From Jatrophihabitans sp. (GTDB taxonomy: Bacteria > Actinomycetota > Actinomycetes > Mycobacteriales > Jatrophihabitantaceae): a stretch of DNA of 9,129 bases. The position numbers and the translations under genes were made by a program. Of this stretch, positions 1 through 5,422 are shown one piece after another. The notes beneath the pieces were generated by a model. That model searched no databases and was not told the DNA's origin. It was given only the letters and a program-made list of their open reading frames with translations. Where the stretch lies: contig JAOPVG010000086.1 of assembly GCA_025966255.1 (NCBI GenBank), positions 1 through 9,129 on the forward strand. The letters are read 5' to 3'. The first letter of the stretch is position 1, and the number at the start of each line of letters is the position of its first letter.

Positions 1-1045
1 CGTCGTCGAAGGTGACGCCGTCGTCGAGGTGGTAGCCGGCGACGAGCCGACGGACGAGATCGTCTGGGACGAGGAAGAGGAGTCCGAGGCGCTGCGTCAG
101 GCGCGCAAGGACGCCGAGATGACCGCCTCGGCCGACTCGGTCCGCGCCTATCTCAAGCAGATCGGCAAGGTCGCGCTGCTCAACGCCGAAGAGGAAGTCG
201 ATCTCGCCAAGCGCATCGAGGCCGGCCTCTACGCGGCCGAGCGACTGCGTCAGTCCGAGGAGGCCGGTGAGAAGGTCACCACCCAGGTTCGCCGCGACCT
301 CCGCTGGATCGTGCGGGACGGCGAGCGGGCCAAGAACCACCTGCTCGAGGCCAACCTGCGCCTGGTCGTGTCGCTCGCCAAGCGCTACACCGGGCGCGGC
401 ATGGCGTTCCTCGACCTCATCCAAGAGGGCAACCTCGGCCTGATCCGCGCCGTCGAGAAGTTCGACTACACCAAGGGCTACAAGTTCTCCACCTACGCCA
501 CCTGGTGGATCCGGCAGGCCATCACCCGCGCCATGGCCGACCAGGCCCGCACCATCCGCATTCCGGTGCACATGGTCGAGGTCATCAACAAGCTCGGCCG
601 CATCCAGCGCGAACTGCTCCAGGACCTCGGCCGGGAGCCGACCCCGGAGGAACTCGCCAAGGAAATGGACATCACGCCGGACAAGGTGCTGGAGATCCAG
701 CAGTACGCCCGGGAGCCCATCTCCCTCGACCAGACGATCGGCGACGAGGGCGACAGCCAGCTCGGTGACTTCATCGAGGACTCCGAGGCAGTCGTGGCCG
801 TCGACGCCGTGTCGTTCACGCTGCTGCAGGACCAGCTCCAATCTGTGCTGCAGACGCTGTCCGAGCGCGAGGCCGGCGTGGTGAAGCTGCGCTTCGGGCT
901 CACCGACGGCCAGCCGCGCACGCTGGACGAGATCGGCCAGGTCTACGGCGTCACCCGGGAGCGGATCCGCCAGATCGAGTCGAAGACGATGTCCAAGCTG
1001 CGGCACCCGTCGCGCTCGCAGGTCCTGCGCGACTACCTGGACTGA
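1..1045 (+). CDS. sigA: Primary RNA polymerase sigma factor SigA (5'-truncated)
   Basis: Vegetative sigma-70 factor that directs core RNA polymerase to housekeeping promoters. The reading frame starts at base 2 and is open through the left edge, so the N-terminus, usually a long Ala/Lys-rich and acidic region, lies outside the window; the GTG at 29 is internal. Visible in order: an acidic stretch; region 1.2 ([15 protein letters not shown]); a short non-conserved insert; region 2 with [20 protein letters not shown] and [13 protein letters not shown] (about 411-525), the core-binding, -10-recognition and melting segment; region 3; and region 4.2 with its helix-turn-helix and RERIRQIE (about 916-990). 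It ends in the SigA tail [17 protein letters not shown] strong hairpin lies 19 bp after the stop. The distinction from the second sigma gene (7582-8874) rests on closer match to recalled actinobacterial SigA/HrdB sequences. Family certain; assignment as primary factor very likely. Confidence 0.97.
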   Translation, partial: VVEGDAVVEVVAGDEPTDEIVWDEEEESEALRQARKDAEMTASADSVRAYLKQIGKVALLNAEEEVDLAKRIEAGLYAAERLRQSEEAGEKVTTQVRRDLRWIVRDGERAKNHLLEANLRLVVSLAKRYTGRGMAFLDLIQEGNLGLIRAVEKFDYTKGYKFSTYATWWIRQAITRAMADQARTIRIPVHMVEVINKLGRIQRELLQDLGREPTPEELAKEMDITPDKVLEIQQYAREPISLDQTIGDEGDSQLGDFIEDSEAVVAVDAVSFTLLQDQLQSVLQTLSEREAGVVKLRFGLTDGQPRTLDEIGQVYGVTRERIRQIESKTMSKLRHPSRSQVLRDYLD

Positions 1046-1064
1046 GCTTCACCCGCTGAACCTG

Positions 1065-1098
1065 CTGAAGGCCCCCGGACTCGTTTGGGGGCCTTCAG
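1065..1098 (+). terminator. Intrinsic terminator of sigA
   Basis: Perfect 12-bp inverted repeat CTGAAGGCCCCC (1065-1076) / GGGGGCCTTCAG (1087-1098) with a 10-nt loop, beginning 19 bp after the sigA stop. Only a short mixed T tract (TCGTCTT) follows, as is common for terminators of GC-rich actinomycetes. Confidence 0.85.
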
Positions 1099-1169
1099 TC
1101 GTCTTGCCGCCGGCGGCCCCCGGTCGGCGCGGGGATCATGAGCGGATGCCGGTCGCGGACAGGAGACAC

Positions 1170-1206
1170 AACACGGCCCCGCCCAGAATCTGGGCGGGGC
1201 CGTGTT
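1170..1206 (-). terminator. Terminator of the convergent small zinc-protein gene
   Basis: Perfect 16-bp stem from AACACGGCCCCGCCCA (1170-1185) and TGGGCGGGGCCGTGTT (1191-1206) around a 5-nt loop. It starts 16 bp after the minus-strand stop at 1223. Read on the minus strand it is followed by GTGTCTCCTGTCC, a pyrimidine-rich but interrupted tract. On the plus strand a T-rich GGTCTGTCTTTCTC follows, so it may also act as a backup terminator for sigA. Confidence 0.8.
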
Positions 1207-1222
1207 GGTAGGTCTGTCTTTC

Positions 1223-1450
1223 TCAGCGCTCCTCGGCCGCGGCCGTGGCCGGGACGTCAACGAGGCGGACCGATTCGTCCTGAATCGATACCGCGATCTC
1301 GCGCAAGCGAGTCTCGTTCTCGTGGAAGTGGTGGGCGCAGAGAAGTAGGTCGAATCCGGATTCCATGGTGGCGCGCACATACGCCTGCGCTCCGCACCGG
1401 TCACACCGGTCGGTGGCGGTGAGCGGACTCGCGGCGATTGTCGTGGTCAC
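1223..1450 (-). CDS. Small zinc-ribbon-like protein, DUF7455 family (Rv2708c-like)
   Basis: Conserved actinobacterial protein of 75 aa with no known biochemical role. The core shows TDRCDRCGAQAYVRAT, then LLLCAHHFHENE: a C-x2-C pair and a later C-x-H-H, together suggesting one structural zinc site. The C-terminal half (LREIAVSIQDESVRL) is likely helical. I chose the GTG at 1450 because it gives the family-typical start (V/M-TTTIAASPLTATDRCDRC) and has AGAGAGG (1458-1464 on the plus strand) 7 nt upstream. The frame stays open further upstream to 1594, but that stretch has no coding bias. It converges on sigA, and its neighbourhood beside sigA/sigB/ideR is conserved in my recollection of Mycobacterium. 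A long leader and an ECF-type promoter lie upstream (1688-1715). Family call good; function unknown. Confidence 0.88.
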   Translation of the reverse strand: MTTTIAASPLTATDRCDRCGAQAYVRATMESGFDLLLCAHHFHENETRLREIAVSIQDESVRLVDVPATAAAEER

Positions 1451-1500
1451 GTCAGCACCTCTCTCTGCTGTCGAACAGCCTCGTGGCTGTCCATGTTCAT
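1447..1500 (-). other. Possible 17-codon upstream ORF overlapping the zinc-protein start
   Basis: ATG at 1500 opens a frame encoding MNMDSHEAVRQQREVLT. Its TGA overlaps the downstream GTG start as GTGA, the usual geometry of translational coupling. The ribosome binding site of the zinc-protein gene lies inside it. A weak GGGGA precedes the ATG at about 7 nt. The same frame is open upstream, with another ATG at 1581 giving 44 codons, but third positions there show no GC bias. It may be a coupled leader peptide or a chance frame. Confidence 0.3.
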
Positions 1501-1629
1501 CTTCTCGTCCCCAGGTAACCACCGAATTGCTGAGAGACGGTGGCGACACCCGCAGACGAAACGTGCTTGCAACACCTGCATTCGTTCGAACCAACCGACT
1601 CGGTTTCCCCCGTTAACCCCCAGGAGGGC

Positions 1630-1648
1630 CGAAATTGCGAAATTGCTG
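1630..1648. repeat. Tandem CGAAATTGC repeat, third copy at 1523-1532
   Basis: CGAAATTGC at 1630-1638 is followed in near-tandem by CGAAATTGCTG at 1638-1648. A similar CGAATTGCTG lies at 1523-1532. All are in the leader of the small zinc-protein gene and in the same orientation. They may be binding sites for a regulator or RNA elements; no known motif is recognised. Confidence 0.5.
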
Positions 1649-1687
1649 GGCGATACCGATCCGGCGTACTGCCGTTCTGTGTTCTCC

Positions 1688-1715
1688 AACGACTGATACC
1701 CCCACTTTGATTCCC
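1688..1715 (-). promoter_or_regulatory. Predicted ECF (SigH/SigE/SigR-class) promoter
   Basis: On the minus strand GGGAAT (1715-1710) is separated by 18 nt from CGTT (1691-1688), followed by GG. This fits the recalled GGAAT/C-N18-19-GTT consensus of actinobacterial SigR/SigH/SigE promoters. Transcription would start near 1681 and run into the zinc-protein gene with a leader of about 230 nt. The same arrangement with identical spacing is found before sigB. Confidence 0.55.
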
Positions 1716-1753
1716 GCTACCCACGTGCGCGTGATCTGCCTTACCCGTTGCGA

Positions 1754-3457
1754 CTAGGCGCCGAGGAGCTCCATCAAGTGATCGCGACGTTGTTCGAGCA
1801 CGTCTGCGCTCGCGGCGGCCGAGGCCGGGCCCGGTACCGCCCGACGCAACTGCGCATGGATCTGTCCGTGCGGCGTACCGGTCCGGGCAGCCAGCACACC
1901 CACCAGGCGGTTCACCTCGCGGCGCAGTTCGGCGCCGGCCCGCCAGGCAGCGGCCTCCGCCGAGGGTTTTGGCGCCTCCGTCCCTGCGGCGCGCTGGCGG
2001 GCGTGGGAGTCGCGCCGAGCCAGCAGCGCCGCCATCTGCTCCGGCGACAGGATCCCGGGCAGGCCCAGGAAATCCTCGTCCTCGGGTGAGAGGGGCTCGG
2101 GGGCGGCCACCACGGCCCGCCCACCGTGCAGCAGATGGGCGAACGAGGCGTCGGCGTCGACCATCTCCGTGCTGTCCTGCTCCCCCGGTTCGTGCTCCAC
2201 CGGTTCGACGTCGAGCAGATCGTCGGCCTGTTCGGACGGCGGCGGGATGATGTGGTTGCGCTCCTGCTCCAACTCGGCGGCGAGCGCCAGCAGCGGGCGC
2301 ACCGCAGGCAGGAAGACGGTGGCCGACTCCCCCACCCCGCGGGCCCGGACGACGCGCCCGACGCCCTGCGCGAAGAACAACGGCGTTCGGTAGGACGTCA
2401 TCCAGGCGAGGCACGCGGCCCGCGGCACGTCCACGCCTTCGGACACCATCCGCACGCAGACCGCCATCCGCTGGGTGCCGTGAGTGAAGGCGGCGATCTT
2501 GTCGCTGGCCTTCGGGTCGTCGGACAGGATGACCACGGGAGCCTCGCCCGTGACCTGCTCGACGATGCCTGCGTAGGCCCGCGCGTCGTCCTGGTCGCTG
2601 GCGAGGACGAGGCCAGCGGCATCCGACATGCCGCTGTTGCGCAGGTGAGTGATGCGTTCGTCCATCGCCGCGATCACGTGCGGCACCCACTTTCCCTTCG
2701 GGTTCAGGGCGGTGCGCCAGGCCGTCGCCTCGGTGCGCTTCGTACTCGGCTCGGACAGGGACGAAGCGATCACCTCGCCGGCGCTGTTACGCCACCTGGA
2801 CGTGCCGGTGTACGCCGCGAACACGACCGGGCGCACGACGCCGTCACGCAGGGCGTCGCTGTAGCCGTAGCTGAAATCGGCGTCGCTGCGCCAGCCGCCC
2901 GCGCCGTCGGTCTCGTAGCGGACGAACGGGATCCGCTCGTCCGGGCGGGTGCGGAACGGCGTACCGGTGAGGCAGAGCCGGCGTGGTGCCATCTCGAAGG
3001 CGGTGGCGACCGCGTCCCCCCAGGACAGCCCGTCGCCCGCGTGATGGACCTCGTCGAGGATCACCAGGGAGCGCTTGGCCGCGGCGCGGGCGGCGTGCAG
3101 GGCCGGTTTGGCCGCCACCTGGGCATAGGTCGTGACGTACCCCCGCAGGTCGGGCCGCACGGGTCCCACCCCGTTGGTCAGGGCGGCGTCGAGCGGCAAC
3201 CCGGCGGCATCGGCGGCGTCGGCCCACTGGGTGCGGAGGTGGTCGGTGGGGCAGACGACGATCACGCGGTCGATGACGCGGGACTCGATCAGCATCCGGG
3301 CAAGCGTCAGGGCGAAGGTGGTCTTGCCCGACCCCGGAGTCGCGGTGACGAGAAAGTCGCGGCGCCGCTCCTGCGACCGATAGGCCTCCAGGGCGGCCCG
3401 CTGCCACGCCCGCAACCGGGGCTGGACGGGCGGTGCGGTCTCGTGTGGCGCGGCCAC
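1754..3457 (-). CDS. DEAD/DEAH-type superfamily 2 helicase (SSL2-like)
   Basis: ATP-dependent SF2 nucleic-acid helicase or translocase of 567 aa; its substrate is unknown. Motifs: a Q-like RAWQRAAL (16-23), Walker A ATPGSGKTT (39-47), motif Ia region VIVVCPTDHLRTQW (65-78), Walker B/motif II DEVH (135-138), motif III TGTP (164-167), motif V VSEGVDVP (338-345) and motif VI QGVGRVVRARG (364-374). All catalytic motifs are intact. An acidic low-complexity linker (about 405-440) leads to a helical C-terminal module with LRREVNRLVGVLAARTGTPHG (510-531, split here only as a landmark) that I recall from actinobacterial homologues. GTG start at 3457 has GGGAGGC 6 nt upstream. The gene runs opposite to sigA and divergently from the YihY gene. 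It resembles XPB/type III restriction ATPases in fold, but no nuclease domain or restriction partner is visible, so a repair or RNA role is more likely than defence. Confidence 0.92.
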   Translation of the reverse strand: MAAPHETAPPVQPRLRAWQRAALEAYRSQERRRDFLVTATPGSGKTTFALTLARMLIESRVIDRVIVVCPTDHLRTQWADAADAAGLPLDAALTNGVGPVRPDLRGYVTTYAQVAAKPALHAARAAAKRSLVILDEVHHAGDGLSWGDAVATAFEMAPRRLCLTGTPFRTRPDERIPFVRYETDGAGGWRSDADFSYGYSDALRDGVVRPVVFAAYTGTSRWRNSAGEVIASSLSEPSTKRTEATAWRTALNPKGKWVPHVIAAMDERITHLRNSGMSDAAGLVLASDQDDARAYAGIVEQVTGEAPVVILSDDPKASDKIAAFTHGTQRMAVCVRMVSEGVDVPRAACLAWMTSYRTPLFFAQGVGRVVRARGVGESATVFLPAVRPLLALAAELEQERNHIIPPPSEQADDLLDVEPVEHEPGEQDSTEMVDADASFAHLLHGGRAVVAAPEPLSPEDEDFLGLPGILSPEQMAALLARRDSHARQRAAGTEAPKPSAEAAAWRAGAELRREVNRLVGVLAARTGTPHGQIHAQLRRAVPGPASAAASADVLEQRRDHLMELLGA

Positions 3458-3739
3458 GGCACGCCTCCCGTCCCGTAATCATCGATGTCACTGGTCGCTG
3501 TCGCCTCGTCCGACGCGACACGATGCCCCGGGGCCGTGGCCGCAGGGCATCGTCGACCAACCTAGTCGCGAGCCTCGACGAGGCTGAGCGCGGCACGCCG
3601 GGAGCAGCGCTCAGCACCGCTATCGCGAGCTGTGCGAGCTACGGTTAGTGCGCCGACCCGGCTGCTGAGCGCGACGACCGACACGCAGGGCGCGCGCCGG
3701 AGGCTGGCGTCGGGGCGGTAGATGGGCAGACTGTAAGCC
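3458..3739. other. Divergent intergenic region with multiple inverted repeats
   Basis: Separates the helicase (leftward) from the YihY gene (rightward). It contains ACGATGCCC/GGGCATCGT (3520-3528/3545-3553), AGCCTCG-A-CGAGGCT (3571-3585) and GCTGAGCGC/GCGCTCAGC (3583-3591/3607-3615). None is followed by a T tract. A TACGGT at 3640-3645 could be a -10 element for the plus strand, but no -35 is evident. No tRNA fold was recognised. Confidence 0.5.
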
Positions 3740-4795
3740 GTGAACCCAGTACGCCGCGCCTTACGCGTCGTGCGCCTGTTCCCGCTGTTGCTGAAACGTG
3801 CGGTGGTCAAGGCGTGGCACGATCGCGTCCTGGGACTATCGGCCGAAGCCGCGTTCTGGCAGATGCTGAGCTTGCCGTCGTTGTTCCTCGCCCTGGTGGC
3901 GAGCCTGGGCTACGTGTCGCGGTGGTTCGGCTCCCAGAGCACCGTCGACCGCACCGAACTGCAGATCGAGAACACGCTGAGCCGTGTGTTCAGCGACCAG
4001 GTCGTCAACAACATCATCGCGCCGACGCTCAAGGAAGTGCTGCACGGCAACCGCGCCGAGATAATCAGCGTGGGCTTCGTCCTGGCCCTGTGGGCCGGGT
4101 CCTCGGCGACAGCGACCTTCGTCAACACGATCACCATCGCCTATGACCAGCGCGATCTCCGGGGGCCGGTGAAGAGCCGGCTGCTCGCGCTGTGGCTGTT
4201 CCTCGGAACGGTCGTGCTGGGCGTGTTCCTGCTGCCGATGCTGGTGCTGGGTCCGGACCTGCTCCGGCGGTCGTTCCCGAAAAGCGTGCGGCCGACCGTA
4301 AGCACACTCATCAGTCTCGGGTACTACCCCGTGCTCGTGGGGATGCTGCTGATCGGGCTGACCACGTTCTACAAGCTGGCCCCGCCTCGCCGGCTGCCGT
4401 GGCATCGTGGCCTGCCCGGCGCGGTGCTGGCGATGCTGGTGTTCTTGGCCGGCTCGGCCGGCCTGCGCTCCTACATCCGATTCATCCTCGACCACAACCA
4501 CGCGTACGGGACGCTTGCGGCACCCATCGCTGCACTGTTGTTCTTCTTCGTCCTCGCGCTGGGTGTCCTGCTCGGCGCCGAGTTCAACGCCGCGGTCGAG
4601 CAGATGAAGCCGAGCAAGGTGAAGCCACCGCGCGTTCTCGATCCGCGCAACTGGCAGATGTTCCAACCCGACGAGGAGCCACCGACCACCGACAAACCGG
4701 TCAACGGGACGAAGACGCCGGACCCCCCGGTCTTGGAGAAATCGAAGGGCCGCCGCCTCGGCGGCCGGCGTCAGTCGGACAAGACGTTGTCGTAG
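3740..4795 (+). CDS. YihY/UPF0761-family inner membrane protein
   Basis: Integral membrane protein of 351 aa, in the family once mislabelled RNase BN; its molecular function is not established. About six hydrophobic segments are visible: 39-60, 107-130, 147-171, 189-211, 224-243 and 258-282. Family landmarks are AFWQMLSLPSLF in the first segment, FYKLAPPRR (210-218) and YGTLAAPIAALLFFF followed by LLGAEFNA (256-284). The last ~60 residues form a hydrophilic Pro/Lys/Arg-rich cytosolic tail that looks poorly conserved. GTG 3740 is the most upstream possible start because an in-frame TAA lies at 3734-3736. No Shine-Dalgarno sequence is apparent, so a leaderless or near-leaderless mRNA is possible. 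Codon 8 is TTA, a rare codon here. The 3' end overlaps the convergent DUF3039 gene by 25 bp. The positional equivalent in M. tuberculosis, as I recall, is Rv2707. Confidence 0.92.
   Translation: MNPVRRALRVVRLFPLLLKRAVVKAWHDRVLGLSAEAAFWQMLSLPSLFLALVASLGYVSRWFGSQSTVDRTELQIENTLSRVFSDQVVNNIIAPTLKEVLHGNRAEIISVGFVLALWAGSSATATFVNTITIAYDQRDLRGPVKSRLLALWLFLGTVVLGVFLLPMLVLGPDLLRRSFPKSVRPTVSTLISLGYYPVLVGMLLIGLTTFYKLAPPRRLPWHRGLPGAVLAMLVFLAGSAGLRSYIRFILDHNHAYGTLAAPIAALLFFFVLALGVLLGAEFNAAVEQMKPSKVKPPRVLDPRNWQMFQPDEEPPTTDKPVNGTKTPDPPVLEKSKGRRLGGRRQSDKTLS
4748..4766 (-). terminator. Terminator of the DUF3099-DUF3039 unit, embedded in the YihY gene
   Basis: GGCCGCC (4748-4754) and GGCGGCC (4760-4766) form a 7-bp GC stem with a 5-nt loop, starting 4 bp after the minus-strand stop at 4771. 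On the minus strand it is followed by CTTCGATTTCTCC, which is T-rich for this genome. The hairpin lies wholly inside the coding end of the convergent YihY gene. Confidence 0.6.
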
Positions 4796-4995
4796 ATCTC
4801 CTTGCACGCCGGACACACCGGCGAGCCGGGCTTCGGTGTCTTGGTGACCGGGAAGATCTCGCCGCACAGCGCCTCGACCATCGTCCCCATGACCGCGCTC
4901 TCGGCGATCTTGGCCTTGCGGACGTAGTGGAACACCTCCGGACCGGTGTCGGTGTCCGACGTCGCCGGTGACTCGAGTACCTGCGTCTCACTCAT
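4771..4995 (-). CDS. DUF3039 family protein (Rv2699c-like)
   Basis: Small conserved actinobacterial protein of 74 aa, function unknown. The family core is visible as FHYVRKAKIAESAVMG, then VEALCGEIFPVTKTPKPGSP and VCPACKEIYD. The Cys of ALCGE with the C-x2-C of CPAC and nearby polar residues could bind a metal. The start is uncertain. ATG 4995 matches the usual family start (MSET...), but its only SD-like element, GAGG, is 12 nt away. A TTG at 5013 would add MRHNSF and overlap the DUF3099 stop as TTGA, which would fit translational coupling. The gene lies directly downstream of DUF3099 on the same strand and is probably co-transcribed. Its 3' end overlaps the convergent YihY gene by 25 bp. 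Confidence 0.88.
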   Translation of the reverse strand: MSETQVLESPATSDTDTGPEVFHYVRKAKIAESAVMGTMVEALCGEIFPVTKTPKPGSPVCPACKEIYDNVLSD

Positions 4996-5009
4996 GAATG
5001 AATTGTGCC

Positions 5010-5336
5010 TCAACCGTCGACAGTGCGACCGTCGTCCCCTGCGGTGAGCGCCCGCTCGCTGCCCAGGCCGGGGCGGTAGGCGGTCTTCGGTGCGCGCTTA
5101 CGCGCCGGGCGGTCGTTCGCGATGATCACCGCGCACCAGGGCAGGACCATGCCGCCGACGACGAAGCCGAGCGCGAGCAAGATGGACACCCGGTAGGTGC
5201 AGGCCGCCGCGATCACGCAGGCGGCGCGCAGGCTCATCATGATCGCGTATTTCTTGCGCCGCCGGTCGTATTCGTCGTCGCTGCTCTCCGGCGCGGTGGT
5301 GATGAGCGGCGGCTCGTCGGCGTTGGAGCGGCGCAT
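5010..5336 (-). CDS. DUF3099 family two-helix membrane protein (Rv2709-like)
   Basis: Small membrane protein of 108 aa, function unknown. A charged cytosolic N-terminus (DDEYDRRRKKY, 20-30) leads into two closely packed hydrophobic segments, about 31-49 and 51-73, ending VVGGMVLPWCAVIIANDRP. A basic C-terminal tail follows (ARKRAPKTAYRPG). The RRRKKYAIMMSLR and PWCAVIIANDRP signatures are those I associate with DUF3099, a family found beside sigB in mycobacteria. The ATG at 5336 has no clear ribosome binding site, so the message may be short-leadered; translation could begin from a promoter in the 86-bp divergent spacer. The gene is first in a likely two-gene unit with DUF3039. Confidence 0.85.
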   Translation of the reverse strand: MRRSNADEPPLITTAPESSDDEYDRRRKKYAIMMSLRAACVIAAACTYRVSILLALGFVVGGMVLPWCAVIIANDRPARKRAPKTAYRPGLGSERALTAGDDGRTVDG

Positions 5337-5360
5337 GTGTACATCGTCGCACCGAAGGTG

Positions 5361-5377
5361 CCGGAAAGCTCTTCCGG
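5361..5377. promoter_or_regulatory. Inverted repeat in the divergent DUF3099/methyltransferase spacer
   Basis: CCGGAA-N5-TTCCGG (5361-5366 and 5372-5377) sits centrally in the 86-bp spacer between two divergent starts. An adjacent GCACC-GAA-GGTGC (5349-5361) forms a second small hairpin. The position suits an operator for either gene. No known regulator motif is recognised. Confidence 0.4.
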
Positions 5378-5422
5378 GAGGACTTCGGCAATGCCCGACT
5401 TGCTGTACGCAACGATGACCCC

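Larger units (their letters stand above)
1451..1753 (-). other. 303-bp leader/intergenic region upstream of the zinc-protein gene
   Basis: No convincing protein gene beyond the short upstream frame. It is noticeably less GC-rich than its surroundings. It contains the predicted ECF promoter (1688-1715), three CGAA(A)TTGC motifs, a GTTCGAAC palindrome (1584-1591) and GGGGGTTAACGGGGG on the minus strand (about 1609-1623). No clear terminator follows the helicase stop at 1754, so helicase transcripts might read into this leader. Confidence 0.6.

Noticed and set aside
1099..1222. Possible small RNA between the two hairpins after sigA
   Set aside because: The hairpins are well explained as terminators of convergent genes, and no promoter-like sequence is seen between them.
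1584..1591. GTTCGAAC palindrome as an SOS (LexA) box
   Set aside because: The actinobacterial LexA site needs GAAC and GTTC half-sites in the opposite order with a 4-nt spacer; here the order is reversed and there is no spacer.
1635..1757. 40-codon plus-strand frame from TTG 1635 with AGGAGGG 6 nt upstream
   Set aside because: The ribosome-site match is good, but the TTG lies within the CGAAATTGC repeat. Codon usage is not GC3-biased, and the frame is antisense to a likely leader. It may be chance.
1754..3457. Helicase as part of a restriction or phage-defence system
   Set aside because: No nuclease, methyltransferase partner or defence gene adjoins it. The distant methyltransferase is in a different unit, and the gene lies in a conserved core neighbourhood.
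2126..3478. Long plus-strand open frame (450 codons) opposite the helicase
   Set aside because: It is antisense to a gene with complete SF2 motifs. Its His/Arg/Gly-rich translation has no recognisable domain and is the usual shadow of GC-rich third positions.
3836..4867. 343-codon minus-strand frame opposite the YihY gene
   Set aside because: Gln/Arg/Glu-rich shadow of transmembrane codons; no domain, and it would also span the DUF3039 gene in another frame.
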